From Sphingobacterium siyangense (GTDB taxonomy: Bacteria; Bacteroidota; Bacteroidia; Sphingobacteriales; Sphingobacteriaceae), in assembly GCF_007830445.1 (NCBI RefSeq), contig NZ_VLKR01000022.1:52696-116695 (forward strand): a DNA stretch of 64,000 nt. The letters are read 5' to 3'. Below the pieces are notes generated by a model. It worked only from the letters and a program-made list of their open reading frames with translations. It was not told the DNA's origin and did not search any database. Positions within the stretch are counted from its first letter, which is position 1; the number at the start of each line of letters is the position of its first letter. The position numbers were made by a program, and so were the translations under genes. Of this stretch, positions 35,341 to 44,937 are shown piece by piece.

Positions 35341-36294
35341 ATGATTAAAACATTTTTAACATCAACAACCTTACTTTTAACCGCGACACTTTTTGCCCAG
35401 AAGAATCCTGTTATCACGGGAAACTACGCTGATCCTGAAGGCATTATCTACGGCAATAAATACTGGATATTCCCGACCTATTCGGCGCCTTATGAAGAGC
35501 AGATATTCTTTGACGCGTTTTCATCTTCCGATTTGGCCACCTGGACAAAACATAGCCGTATCTTGGAGAACAGCAACGTTAAATGGGCAAAAAAAGCCAT
35601 GTGGGCACCTGCGGTATTGGAAAATAAGGGCAAATATTATCTGTTTTTCGGAGCCAATGATGTGCATCAGGGCGAGATCGGAGGCATTGGGGTCGCTGTG
35701 GCCGACAAGCCAGAAGGCCCTTATACCGACCTATTGGGCAAACCCTTAATCAACGATATTATCAATGGCGCTCAGCCGATAGATCAGTTTGTTTTCAAAG
35801 ATAAAGACGGCACTTTCTACATGTATTACGGCGGTTGGAAGCACTGCAATATGGTCAAACTAAAACCAGATTTCACAGGCTTGCTCCCTTTTGATGACGG
35901 GACCTTTTACAAGGAAATCACCCCTAAGGATTACGTCGAAGGACCATTTATGTTTATAAAAAATGGAAAATATTATTTCATGTGGTCGGAAGGTGGCTGG
36001 ACAGGCCCCGACTACAAAGTCGCTTATGCCATCGCCGACTCGCCCTTTGGCCCTTTCGAGCGCATCGGGACAATATTGGAACGGGATCCTGAAGTCGCTG
36101 TTGGCGCCGGGCATCATTCAGTCATCAAAATACCCAACAAGGACAAATATTTTATTGTCTATCACCGTAGACCGCTTGGCAAAGATGGAGCCAATGAGCG
36201 GGTAACCTGCATCGAAGAAATGAAATTTGACAAAAATGGACATATCATACCTGTTAAGATGACCTTTACAGGTGTTAAACATCCATTAAAATAG
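35341..36294 (+). CDS. glycoside hydrolase family 43
   Basis: 317 residues with signal peptide (1-20). GH43 five-bladed propeller: catalytic base Asp31 in NYADPEGI, second Asp in PIDQFVFKDKDG (about 144), and proton donor Glu in DYVEGPFMF (about 201). HHSVIKIPNKDKYFIVYHRRP matches the last blade. It likely removes arabinose or xylose from hemicellulose. It has its own terminator shared with icd. Confidence 0.92.
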   Translation: MIKTFLTSTTLLLTATLFAQKNPVITGNYADPEGIIYGNKYWIFPTYSAPYEEQIFFDAFSSSDLATWTKHSRILENSNVKWAKKAMWAPAVLENKGKYYLFFGANDVHQGEIGGIGVAVADKPEGPYTDLLGKPLINDIINGAQPIDQFVFKDKDGTFYMYYGGWKHCNMVKLKPDFTGLLPFDDGTFYKEITPKDYVEGPFMFIKNGKYYFMWSEGGWTGPDYKVAYAIADSPFGPFERIGTILERDPEVAVGAGHHSVIKIPNKDKYFIVYHRRPLGKDGANERVTCIEEMKFDKNGHIIPVKMTFTGVKHPLK

Positions 36295-36319
36295 CAGAAT
36301 TACTTCTTTTTTGCAAACA

Positions 36320-36357
36320 ACAAAAAAGCCCAGATCAATCGAACTGGGCTTCTTTGT
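36320..36357. terminator. bidirectional terminator between GH43 gene and icd
   Basis: AACAAAAAAGCCCAG pairs with CTGGGCTTCTTTGTT (stem core AGCCCAG 36327-36333, CTGGGCT 36344-36350); A and T runs allow use from both sides. Confidence 0.85.
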
Positions 36358-36375
36358 TATGAAAGCAATTACCGC

Positions 36376-38595
36376 TTAAATGCTGGAAATTGCATTATTC
36401 AATGTTTCAGATGGACGCATTGCCTTAGCTGCCAATTCATCATTCGGGAAATAATAACCACCGATGTTTTGTGCATGCCCCTGAGCCGCGATCAATTCTT
36501 CATTGATTTTCGCTTCATTTTCTGTTAACACATTTGCAACGGTCGCAAATTTCTCAGCTAATTCAGCATCTTTTGTTTGCGCTGCCAAAGCCTGAGCCCA
36601 GTATAATGTCAAGTAGAAATGCGACCCACGGTTATCGATCTGACCAACTCTACGTGCCGGAGATTTGTCATTAGCCAAGAATTTCTCCGTTGCTTCATCC
36701 AATGTCTCCGCCAATACCAGCGCTTTTGGATTATTTTGTGTTTGAGACAAGTGTTCCAAAGAAGCACCAAGTGCCAAGAATTCACCTAATGAATCCCAAC
36801 GCAAGTAACCTTCTTGAAGGAATTGTTCTACGTGTTTCGGAGCCGAACCACCAGCACCTGTTTCAAATAAACCACCACCATTCATCAATGGAACGATCGA
36901 CAACATCTTAGCTGATGTACCCACTTCTAAGATCGGGAATAAATCCGTCAAATAATCACGTAATACGTTACCAGTCACGGAAATAGTATCTTCGCCTTTA
37001 CGAATACGTTCCAAAGAGAATTTCGTCGCATCAATCGGAGATAAAATACGAATATCCAGACCAGTTGTATCAAAGTTTGGCAAGTATTTTTCTACTTTTT
37101 TGATGATTTCTCTATCATGTGCGCGGTTTTCATCCAACCAGAATACAGCTGGTGTCTCAGATAGACGGGCACGATTTACAGCCAATTTCACCCAGTCTTG
37201 AATCGGAGCATCTTTCGTTTGACACATACGGAAGATATCTCCTGTCTCTACTTTTTGCTCCATGAAAACATTTCCTTCCGCATCAACCACACGAATAACT
37301 CCGTTTCCTGCAGCTTGAAAAGTTTTATCATGGGATCCGTATTCCTCAGCTTTTTGCGCCATCAAACCTACGTTTGGCACAGAACCCATTGTTTTTGGAT
37401 CTAAAGCACCATGCTCCTTACAGTCTTCAATTGTCGCTTCGTAAACACCAGCATAACAACGATCAGGAACCATCGCAATCGTATCTTCTTCTTGACCGTC
37501 TTTATTCCACATCTTACCACCGATACGGATCATTGCTGGCATAGAAGCGTCAATAATTACATCAGAAGGTACGTGGAAATTTGTAATACCTTTATCCGAA
37601 TTTACCATCGCTAAAGCAGGACCATTTGCGATAGCAGCGTCGATAGCAGCTTTCACTTCAGCCTCTTTTGCATGACCTGCGATTTTAGCATAAACCTCGC
37701 CTAAACCGTTATTTTTATTGATACCCAACTCTTTGAACAAATCGCCATATTGCGCAAAAACATCTGCAAAATAAGTTTCAACAACAGCACCAAATATAAT
37801 CGGATCAGAAACTTTCATCATTGTTGCCTTTAAATGTGCAGACAACAATACTCCTGCGGCTTTCGCTTCAGCGATAGCATCAGCTACAAAAGCTTTCAAT
37901 GCAGTTAAGCTCAACGTTGAAGAATCAATAACTTCACCCGCTTTCAATGCAGAAAGTCCTTTTAATTCTGTCACTGCACCTTGCTCATCAACAAACTCAA
38001 TTTTGAATTGGCCTTCATTTTCAACGGTTACCGACTGTTCTGAACCGTAGAAATCACCTGAAGTCATGGATGACACCTTTGTTTTGGAATCTTTCGCCCA
38101 AGCACCCATTTTATGTGGATTTGCTTTTGCATAATTCTTAACCGCTTTAGGTGCACGGCGATCTGAGTTTCCTTCACGCAATACAGGATTTACAGCAGAA
38201 CCCAATACCTTTGCATACTTAGCTTTGGCTGATTTTTCTTCATCTGTGGTCGCTTCATCAGGATAGTTCGGAACAGCGTATCCTGCTTGCTGTAATTCAG
38301 CGATAGCACCTTTTAACTGCGGAATTGACGCGGAGATATTCGGTAATTTAATGATGTTTGCTTCAGGAGTTGTTGCCAACTGTCCCAACTCAGCCAATGC
38401 ATCAGCAATTTTTTGATCTTCTTTTAAAAATTCTGGAAAGCTAGCAAGAATACGACCTGCTAAAGAGATATCTCTCAATTCAACATCGATACCAGCTGTA
38501 GCTGTAATCGCTTGAACGATAGGCAAAAACGAATAAGTCGCTAATAAAGGAGCTTCATCTGTTTTTGTCCAAACAATTTTTGATTTGTTTGACAT
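36376..38595 (-). CDS. icd: isocitrate dehydrogenase, NADP-dependent, monomeric type
   Basis: 739 residues, the length of the single-subunit (IDH2) form found in Bacteroidota. Diagnostic stretches: IVWTKTDEAPLLATYSFLPIVQAI, APKAVKNYAKANPHKMGAWAKDSKTKVSSM, DASMPAMIRIGGKMWNKDGQEEDTIAMVPDRCYAG and GGGLFETGAGGSAPKHVEQFLQEGYLRWDSLGEFLALGAS. It converts isocitrate to 2-oxoglutarate in the TCA cycle. Divergent from an aldo/keto reductase; 272 bp lie between. Confidence 0.97.
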   Translation of the reverse strand: MSNKSKIVWTKTDEAPLLATYSFLPIVQAITATAGIDVELRDISLAGRILASFPEFLKEDQKIADALAELGQLATTPEANIIKLPNISASIPQLKGAIAELQQAGYAVPNYPDEATTDEEKSAKAKYAKVLGSAVNPVLREGNSDRRAPKAVKNYAKANPHKMGAWAKDSKTKVSSMTSGDFYGSEQSVTVENEGQFKIEFVDEQGAVTELKGLSALKAGEVIDSSTLSLTALKAFVADAIAEAKAAGVLLSAHLKATMMKVSDPIIFGAVVETYFADVFAQYGDLFKELGINKNNGLGEVYAKIAGHAKEAEVKAAIDAAIANGPALAMVNSDKGITNFHVPSDVIIDASMPAMIRIGGKMWNKDGQEEDTIAMVPDRCYAGVYEATIEDCKEHGALDPKTMGSVPNVGLMAQKAEEYGSHDKTFQAAGNGVIRVVDAEGNVFMEQKVETGDIFRMCQTKDAPIQDWVKLAVNRARLSETPAVFWLDENRAHDREIIKKVEKYLPNFDTTGLDIRILSPIDATKFSLERIRKGEDTISVTGNVLRDYLTDLFPILEVGTSAKMLSIVPLMNGGGLFETGAGGSAPKHVEQFLQEGYLRWDSLGEFLALGASLEHLSQTQNNPKALVLAETLDEATEKFLANDKSPARRVGQIDNRGSHFYLTLYWAQALAAQTKDAELAEKFATVANVLTENEAKINEELIAAQGHAQNIGGYYFPNDELAAKAMRPSETLNNAISSI

Positions 38596-38868
38596 AGTAA
38601 TCTATTAGAAATATGTTTAATTTTTAATGCTATATGAAATCATTGAAAAATCTGAATTTCTCAAAAATTCGCCTAAAGATAAGAATTAATGCCATAATTA
38701 ACGAGGAATTGCCCCCCTTTTGACAATAAAATTGTGAAAATAAATATATTTTGGCAATACAGAATAAGTCGCTTCAGCTCCGCCCAAAAGTATCCCTCTT
38801 GACATTTCAGTGACCGGATACTACAGGCGAAATCCTATTTTAGCTCAAATTAAAAAACGCAACTGACA

Positions 38869-39708
38869 ATGAAAACATTCAAATTGAACAATGGAGTTGA
38901 AATTCCGGCAATTGGATTTGGAACTTGGCAAATTCCCGAGGGCGAAGAAGCTTATCAGGCAGTTAAAGAAGCTCTTGCCGCTGGATACACACATATTGAC
39001 ACTGCAGCTATATATGGAAACGAAAAGAGTGTTGGAAAGGCTATAAAAGACAGTGGTATAGATCGTAATTCACTGTTTATTACAACAAAACTCTGGAATA
39101 CCGAACGTGGATACGATAAGACAATTGCTGCATTTGAAAAATCACTCAGCGATCTACAATTGGACTATCTCGATCTTTACCTGATTCACTGGCCAGCCAA
39201 TGAAACACAATTTGCAAACTGGGCAGACATCAATGCGGACACCTGGCGAGCTTTTGAGCATCTGTTTCAACAGGGAAAAATAAAAGCGATCGGTGTGAGT
39301 AATTTCCCAAAAGACTACCTCGCCAAATTATTGGAGTCAGCGACAATCGTACCTGCCGTGAACCAAATTGAATTTCATCCGGGGTATCTTCAGAAAGATA
39401 CCGTGGCGCTCTCCCAATCCAATGACATCCTTGTTCAGGCTTGGTCACCCCTGGGTTCGGGCAGAATATTACAGGATGAAACACTCGTTGCTTTGGCTAA
39501 GGAAAAGAATACTAGTGTTGGACAACTCTGTATCAAATTTGCTTTATCTCAGGGTATCTTGCCGCTGCCAAAATCAACCAATCCCGATAATATTAAAAGA
39601 AATTTAGTGATCGACGATTTTGAGCTGACAGCAAGCGATATCAAAACTATACTCGATTTACCTGAAATGGGGTTTTCCGGATCGGACCCTAAAAAAGTCG
39701 CTTTTTAA
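38869..39708 (+). CDS. aldo/keto reductase
   Basis: 279 residues, TIM-barrel. Start FKLNNGVEIPAIGFGTWQIPEGEEAYQAV. Catalytic tetrad: Asp in HIDTAAIYGNE with Tyr four residues on, Lys in FITTKLWN and His in LIHWPAN. The cofactor motif LPLPKSTNPDNIKRNL near the end matches NADPH-binding members such as 2,5-diketo-D-gluconate reductase. The substrate is unknown. Confidence 0.93.
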   Translation: MKTFKLNNGVEIPAIGFGTWQIPEGEEAYQAVKEALAAGYTHIDTAAIYGNEKSVGKAIKDSGIDRNSLFITTKLWNTERGYDKTIAAFEKSLSDLQLDYLDLYLIHWPANETQFANWADINADTWRAFEHLFQQGKIKAIGVSNFPKDYLAKLLESATIVPAVNQIEFHPGYLQKDTVALSQSNDILVQAWSPLGSGRILQDETLVALAKEKNTSVGQLCIKFALSQGILPLPKSTNPDNIKRNLVIDDFELTASDIKTILDLPEMGFSGSDPKKVAF

Positions 39709-39721
39709 AGGTGATAATATA

Positions 39722-39765
39722 GGATTGATGGAGTCGCTCTTGGGCTGCTCCTCCAATCTTATATT
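39722..39765 (+). terminator. probable terminator after the aldo/keto reductase
   Basis: GATTGATGGAG (39723-39733) pairs with CTCCTCCAATC (39748-39758) with one mismatch; a T-rich stretch follows. Moderate. Confidence 0.5.
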
Positions 39766-39883
39766 GTTGAGCTTCCAGTACCAAAGAAACTGATTGTCCC
39801 TTTTTCCTAAACAGGATATAACAATTTTTTGCTATTATAGCGGTAAAGTTGCCTACACTATTCCTTACTTTTTTATTATAAAA

Positions 39884-40732
39884 ATGAATGAAATAGAACT
39901 TATAGATCAATCGGAACTTCCTGCGAAGGGAGAAGACTACTACTATCACCCCTTATGGACGACTTGTATACTGCTGTATAGAGGCTCTATCCAGGTCAAT
40001 AGCAATGGTACGCTTACCGATCTCCAAGCTGGCAGTATCCTCTTTATCGGATACAATAAGTACTACAGCTTTACAACAATTAGTACCGATGCTATATTTA
40101 AAATCCTTCATTATGACCGGAATTTTTCTAACCGAATACGCTTGTCGATCAGTCGATATGATGCGTATCGGTTAATCAATGCCAATCATTCCACACCTTT
40201 TACTCCCGCCCCCAACGATTTTGAAGCTATCTGGACATTGTTATGCACTTTGCATAGCAATCGTAAAAAACCGATCGACCCGAAGAAGGATTTTCTCCAA
40301 AAAGCCAACATCAATATTTTTATGGCTATTATCTACCTTTTGGCCGATGTGATCTATACTGCTGGTGAAAGCTCCGGAAAGGCACGCAACAAGAGAAAGG
40401 AAGAAATTACCGTACATTTTTTACAGCTTATAGCTGATCACTACAAAGCGCAGCGCGATCTCGCATTCTACGCCGACCGCCTCCACATTTCCATCAAATA
40501 CCTGTCGATCAGCGTCAAGGAGATTACACAAGAATCGCCCTCGGAAATTATCAGTAACTGGCTAGTCACAGAAGCTAGAGCGCAGCTCACCATTTCTACC
40601 AAAACAATCAACCAGATCTCACAAGAGTTTAATTTTTCAGATCAATATGCTTTTAGCAAGTTTTTCAAAAAACATGTCGGCATAACACCTAAGCTATTTC
40701 GTGAACAACAGGCAAATCTTGTTACCAATTGA
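39884..40732 (+). CDS. AraC family transcriptional regulator
   Basis: 282 residues from ATG 39884 (MNEIELIDQSELPAKG); an upstream ATG at 39794 adds 30 residues that do not belong to the N-terminal fold. The N-terminal half is a cupin-like sensor (WTTCILLYRGSIQVNSNG); the C-terminal domain has two HTH units (FYADRLHISIKYLSISVKE and TISTKTINQISQEFNFSDQYAFSKFFKKHVGITPKLFRE). It lies 84 bp upstream of a TolC gene on the same strand and likely regulates it. Confidence 0.9.
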   Translation: MNEIELIDQSELPAKGEDYYYHPLWTTCILLYRGSIQVNSNGTLTDLQAGSILFIGYNKYYSFTTISTDAIFKILHYDRNFSNRIRLSISRYDAYRLINANHSTPFTPAPNDFEAIWTLLCTLHSNRKKPIDPKKDFLQKANINIFMAIIYLLADVIYTAGESSGKARNKRKEEITVHFLQLIADHYKAQRDLAFYADRLHISIKYLSISVKEITQESPSEIISNWLVTEARAQLTISTKTINQISQEFNFSDQYAFSKFFKKHVGITPKLFREQQANLVTN

Positions 40733-40756
40733 ACATCATAAAGCAGTAATCAAACA

Positions 40757-40787
40757 TTTCTTTTCACCCCAGGGCATACTAACTTTG
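40757..40787 (+). promoter_or_regulatory. promoter of the AraC-linked TolC gene
   Basis: TTTC (40757-40760), 19-base spacer, then TAACTTTG (40780-40787) gives a good match to TTTG-N19-21-TAnnTTTG, ending about 30 bp before the ATG. Confidence 0.65.
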
Positions 40788-40816
40788 TAGCACATATATA
40801 GACAAAGTTAAATACC

Positions 40817-42157
40817 ATGAATACAAAGTCAAGAGCCCGAAAAATAGGTTTTTACTTGACGTTATGCTTCTTTACATTCTTTTGCAATCAAACATACGGT
40901 CAAGACAGCATAAACAGCCGAAAAATAACAATTGAAACGCTGTTTGAACTTGCCATCCATCATCACCCGAATCTTATTGTTTCGGCATCCGCCGTAAGTA
41001 TCGCCAAACAAAAAACAGAAGTTGCAAAATTAAGAAGGCTTCCCGAAATCAGCGCTTCGGCATCGGCCTTTTACCTCGGCAATGCTACCTTGATCGACAA
41101 AGACCTCTCGGGGTCGGAAAAGGTACCTCTACCCCATTTCGGCAATAATTATGCTTTGGAGGCGAAAGAACTTATCTGGAAAGGAGGTGTGGTAAAAAAT
41201 AGTATCAAAGCATCCTCTCTTGGCGAAGAACTGGCTGAATTAGATCATAAGAATGAAGAACAGAACATTAAAATTTTGGTTTTAGGGTACTACCTTGATC
41301 TATTCAAACTTAAAAATCAAGAAGCTGTCTATAATCAAAATATTGAGCTTGCCCACAAAAGGTTAGACCTGACGGAAAAATTATATAAACAGGGCATGAT
41401 CACCAAAAATGATGTCATCCGAAACCAATTGCAAATATCTGAATTGGAACTAGCGAAAGAGGTCATTCAAAACAATCGGAAAATCCTGAATGACGAGCTT
41501 ATCGTCGCGTTAGGACTACAGGAGGGCACAGTAATTGAGCCGGATGATAAATTATTAGATAGCAGGTTTCAGCTGGCAGACCTCGCGAGCTTGAAACAAG
41601 ATGCTTATGTGTTCAGCCCGGGCCTTCAACTTGCGGCCAAAGAGACCGAGCTTCTGCAGACAGAAAAGGCGATTACAAAATCGGAACGATCCCCTGCCCT
41701 TAGCGTATTCGCGGGAAACAGTCTTGTGAAACCCATCACCAATGTGATGCCGGTGATCGACAAATACATGAATACCTGGAATACGGGTATCTCGCTAAGC
41801 TATACGATTTCCTCAGTCTACACCACTGGAAAAAAGCTTAAGCTAAATGATCTACAAATTGAAAAAAACGAGAAATACGCAAGCGCCCTGAAACAAAAAA
41901 CCAGCGTAGCTGTTAATACTGCATACATTAAATACAATGAGGCCTACTCACAACGCAAGACTTTGGAGTACAATAAAGCGCTTGCAGATGAGAACTATCG
42001 TATTATTGAGAAAAAGTATTTGAACCAATTGGCGTTGATCGTCGATATCATGGATGCATCAAACTCAAAACTTGAAGCGGAATTGAAATACACAAATGCT
42101 GAAATCAATATCGTGTATGCATATTACAAACTTTTAAAAGAGACTGGAAAGATCTAG
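40817..42157 (+). CDS. TolC family outer-membrane protein, orphan
   Basis: 446 residues. Signal region (KIGFYLTLCFFTFFCNQTYGQ), two OEP repeats of coiled helices and the C-terminal motif DIMDASNSKLEAELKYTNAEINIVYAYYKLL. It follows an AraC regulator and has its own promoter and terminator, but no membrane-fusion or inner-membrane pump gene is adjacent. In Bacteroidota the order AraC-TolC-HlyD-MFS is usual, so the rest of the pump is missing here or encoded elsewhere. Confidence 0.9.
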   Translation: MNTKSRARKIGFYLTLCFFTFFCNQTYGQDSINSRKITIETLFELAIHHHPNLIVSASAVSIAKQKTEVAKLRRLPEISASASAFYLGNATLIDKDLSGSEKVPLPHFGNNYALEAKELIWKGGVVKNSIKASSLGEELAELDHKNEEQNIKILVLGYYLDLFKLKNQEAVYNQNIELAHKRLDLTEKLYKQGMITKNDVIRNQLQISELELAKEVIQNNRKILNDELIVALGLQEGTVIEPDDKLLDSRFQLADLASLKQDAYVFSPGLQLAAKETELLQTEKAITKSERSPALSVFAGNSLVKPITNVMPVIDKYMNTWNTGISLSYTISSVYTTGKKLKLNDLQIEKNEKYASALKQKTSVAVNTAYIKYNEAYSQRKTLEYNKALADENYRIIEKKYLNQLALIVDIMDASNSKLEAELKYTNAEINIVYAYYKLLKETGKI

Positions 42158-42201
42158 TATATTTTCCTTTTGCCTAATTTAATCAGTTTTATATATGTAA
42201 G

Positions 42202-42231
42202 GCCTCGTTAAGAAATTAATGGGGCTTTTTT
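42202..42231 (+). terminator. terminator of the orphan TolC gene
   Basis: GCCTCGTTA (42202-42210) and TAATGGGGC (42217-42225) form a 9-bp stem with two G-U pairs, then T6. Confidence 0.75.
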
Positions 42232-42256
42232 ATCTGCAATATTTTAACTCATTATT

Positions 42257-42892
42257 ATGGCAAATTCATTTTTTAAAACGATCCGGACATCCATCAAGCA
42301 TTGGTATATCCCATTGATTATCGGTATTCTATTAATTCTTTTGGGTTTCTATACCATTTCCACACCTGTTGCTGCATTTCTCACATTAGCGATTCTATTT
42401 TCATGGTCATTTATTATTTCTGGTATTTTGGAAATCATATTTGCCGTGCAGAATAAAGATGAAGTGGATGGTTGGGGCTGGTACCTCACCGGGGGCATCC
42501 TCTATACCCTATTCGGCATATTGCTGATTGCCAATCCGCTGTTATCAGCAAGCACCTTGGCATTTATCGTGGGTTTTTATGCACTTTTTAAATCCTTCCA
42601 ACTGCTGTCCTTTTCCTTTGATCTCAAAAATTACGGTAATAAATCTTGGGGATGGAATTTGTTATTTGCCATTTTAGGTATTATTTTCAGCTTTATCTTG
42701 CTTTGGAATCCATTATTTGCCGGTTTCTCACTGGTGATCTGGACAGGAATGGCTATTAGTACGGTTGGTTTCGCAGCCTGTGTATTTGCATTTCAGCTGA
42801 AAAGTCTCAAAGATATCCCGAAAAAGCTACCAGACGAGTGGAAAGAACGTTATCAGAAGCTTAAAGAAGAATTTGATCAACATCGTAAATAG
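42257..42892 (+). CDS. HdeD family membrane protein
   Basis: 211 residues with six membrane helices in three hairpins (IPLIIGILLILLGFYTIS, ALAILFSWSFIISGILEIIFA, YLTGGILYTLFGILLI, and so on), matching the HdeD/DUF308 repeat with GxxxxLxG turns. HdeD in E. coli takes part in acid resistance at high cell density; the role here is inferred. Charged tail (KKLPDEWKERYQKLKEEFDQ). Own terminator follows. Confidence 0.88.
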   Translation: MANSFFKTIRTSIKHWYIPLIIGILLILLGFYTISTPVAAFLTLAILFSWSFIISGILEIIFAVQNKDEVDGWGWYLTGGILYTLFGILLIANPLLSASTLAFIVGFYALFKSFQLLSFSFDLKNYGNKSWGWNLLFAILGIIFSFILLWNPLFAGFSLVIWTGMAISTVGFAACVFAFQLKSLKDIPKKLPDEWKERYQKLKEEFDQHRK

Positions 42893-42895
42893 AAA

Positions 42896-42918
42896 AAGGG
42901 CAATTAAGCCCTTTTTTT
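42896..42918 (+). terminator. terminator after the HdeD gene
   Basis: AAGGGC and GCCCTT (42896-42901, 42908-42913) around a 6-nt loop, followed by T5; short stem but clear. Confidence 0.75.
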
Positions 42919-42943
42919 ATCAATATTAATTCGGTGGTCAAGA

Positions 42944-43585
42944 TTATTTACTTATTTCAACAATCTTAAAAGGCACTTTATGAAGTGGATAATCTTGCTT
43001 ATCTGTTTTTACACGACTTATTTTCATGATCACATCAAAGCCTTCATAAATTTCACCAAAAACGGTAAAATCATGATCGAGTCTTGGCTGTCCTCCGCGA
43101 GCTAAGTACTCCTTACGTTGTGCTGCAGTATATTTTATGCCTTTCTTTAATTCCAGACTATCAAGCTCAGCTGCCGTGATTTTCTTTCCAACCACGAAAT
43201 AGATCTGATTCAAAAAAGATGCCTTCGCGGGATTTCCATCCCGTCCTGCCCCCAGAGCACCCATTTTATGAAAAGCCCGGTCATCGAACTCTGCTGCCAA
43301 TCGTGGTTTTTTATGAAGGGGATCTGCTGCCTCACGTTTTTCAATATCAATATCATGCTCTCCGCCCTGCACAACAAAATTTTCAATAATGCGATTAAAC
43401 AATGCTCCCTGATACACAGTATCCCGAATGGATCGCAACATCAAATCGCGATGATTGGGCGTATAGTCATAAAGTACAACTTTAAAATCGCCAAAATCAG
43501 TCTTGAAAAGCAGATGTTTTGATTGTGCATAACAATTCCCCAATACAATAAAAAGAAAGCATAGGATGGTCAGAATTTTCCTCAT
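42944..43585 (-). CDS. peptidyl-prolyl cis-trans isomerase, cyclophilin type
   Basis: 213 residues with a signal peptide (MRKILTILCFLFIVLGNCYAQ, residues 1-21). LFNRIIENFVVQGGEHD is the cyclophilin catalytic strand (R in FNRI, F in NFVVQGG); PRLDHDFTVFGEIYEGFDVIMKISRVKTD is the closing motif. It contains an insertion (KITAAELDSLELKKGIKYT) typical of Bacteroidota exported cyclophilins. It assists proline isomerisation in the periplasm. Confidence 0.92.
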   Translation of the reverse strand: MRKILTILCFLFIVLGNCYAQSKHLLFKTDFGDFKVVLYDYTPNHRDLMLRSIRDTVYQGALFNRIIENFVVQGGEHDIDIEKREAADPLHKKPRLAAEFDDRAFHKMGALGAGRDGNPAKASFLNQIYFVVGKKITAAELDSLELKKGIKYTAAQRKEYLARGGQPRLDHDFTVFGEIYEGFDVIMKISRVKTDKQDYPLHKVPFKIVEISK

Positions 43586-43804
43586 AGTACGAATTAATCA
43601 GTTTCTTAGATTTCATATAAAAATACATTAAATTTCGATTTATAAAAGACATTCCCCTGCAGTTTTCCAAATGCGCTTGAAGGACATCTGCATAAGATCC
43701 TTTCGAAAGTTGCCCTTCACTAAAAAATTACATATAAAGTATCTAGTTAAAACTTGCAAATAAGCATAAATTTATCTTAGTTTGGATTAAAACTATTCAA
43801 GACT

Positions 43805-44836
43805 ATGCAGTATACAGCAAATCCAGACCGATATCAAGATATGATCTATAATCGTTGTGGTCAATCCGGTCTTCTATTGCCTGCCATCTCATTGGGAATG
43901 TGGCATAATTTCGGTGACGACACGCCCCATCAAACCAAAGTTGATATTTGCACAACCGCGTTTGACTTGGGAATTACCCATTTTGACCTCGCAAACAATT
44001 ACGGCCCTCCTGCTGGGAGCGCCGAAAAGGCCTTCGGACAAATATTAAAAGAACAATTTTACGGTTCACGCGACGAAATGATTATTTCATCAAAAGCAGG
44101 ATATCACATGTGGAATGGGCCTTATGGAGAATGGGGAAGCCGTAAATATCTGATATCAAGCTGCGAGCAATCACTCAAGCGCCTGGGTATCGATTACGTC
44201 GATATTTTCTATTCACATCGTTTCGACCCCAATACCCCCTTAGAGGAGACCATGTTGGCACTGGATCAGCTAGTCCGCAGCGGAAAAGCACTTTATGTCG
44301 GTATTTCATCCTATAACTCGCAACGCACAAAAGAGGCCTATGCGATCCTGAAATCATTGGGTACACCTTTTATTATTCATCAGCCCAGCTATTCCATGTT
44401 AAACAGATGGGTGGAAACCGATGGCTTGCTTGACACCTTGGATGAGATAGGCATTGGTTCTATCGTATTCTCTCCCCTGGCACAGGGCATGCTCACCGAT
44501 AAATATTTACAACATATCCCGGAGAATAGTCGCGCTTCGCAGTCCAAATCACTTCAGACAAAATTTCTGAACGAAGAAAATCAAAAGAATATCCAGGCTT
44601 TACATGCAATTGCACAGCGTAGAGGACAGTCGCTCGCACAGATGGCGATTGCCTGGGTATTACGTAAGAAGCAGGTTACATCGGCGCTCATTGGTGCATC
44701 AAGACCACAACAGGTTGTTGATTGCGTTGGTGCACTGAAAAATCTGTCGTTTAGTCCGGAGGAAATTCACGAAATTGATCTTTATGCAAAAGATGGGCAT
44801 ATTAATATCTGGGCTAAATCGGCTGAGATCGATTAA
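43805..44836 (+). CDS. aldo/keto reductase, L-glyceraldehyde 3-phosphate reductase type
   Basis: 343 residues. IYNRCGQSGLLLPAISLGMWHNFGDD, FDLANNYGPPAGSAEKAFGQIL, KAGYHMWNGPYGEWGSRKYLI and YSHRFDPNTPLEETMLALDQLV match the YghZ/GpR group; Asp, Tyr, Lys and His of the active site are present. The cofactor end (SALIGASRPQQVVDCVGAL) is standard. The group reduces L-glyceraldehyde 3-phosphate and methylglyoxal. It stands alone. Confidence 0.93.
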   Translation: MQYTANPDRYQDMIYNRCGQSGLLLPAISLGMWHNFGDDTPHQTKVDICTTAFDLGITHFDLANNYGPPAGSAEKAFGQILKEQFYGSRDEMIISSKAGYHMWNGPYGEWGSRKYLISSCEQSLKRLGIDYVDIFYSHRFDPNTPLEETMLALDQLVRSGKALYVGISSYNSQRTKEAYAILKSLGTPFIIHQPSYSMLNRWVETDGLLDTLDEIGIGSIVFSPLAQGMLTDKYLQHIPENSRASQSKSLQTKFLNEENQKNIQALHAIAQRRGQSLAQMAIAWVLRKKQVTSALIGASRPQQVVDCVGALKNLSFSPEEIHEIDLYAKDGHINIWAKSAEID

Positions 44837-44899
44837 GATTAATGGCACAGAAGTTTTCATCCGGAGAACCGCTTTGCGCCCGGTTGAATTCCATAAAAC

Positions 44900-44930
44900 A
44901 AAAAAGAGCCCGGCACTATCCGGGCTCTTT
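44900..44930. terminator. terminator between the aldo/keto reductase and DUF1697 gene
   Basis: AGAGCCCGG (44905-44913) and CCGGGCTCT (44920-44928) form a perfect 9-bp stem with A5 upstream and T-rich sequence downstream. Confidence 0.88.
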
Positions 44931-44937
44931 CCGTTGA

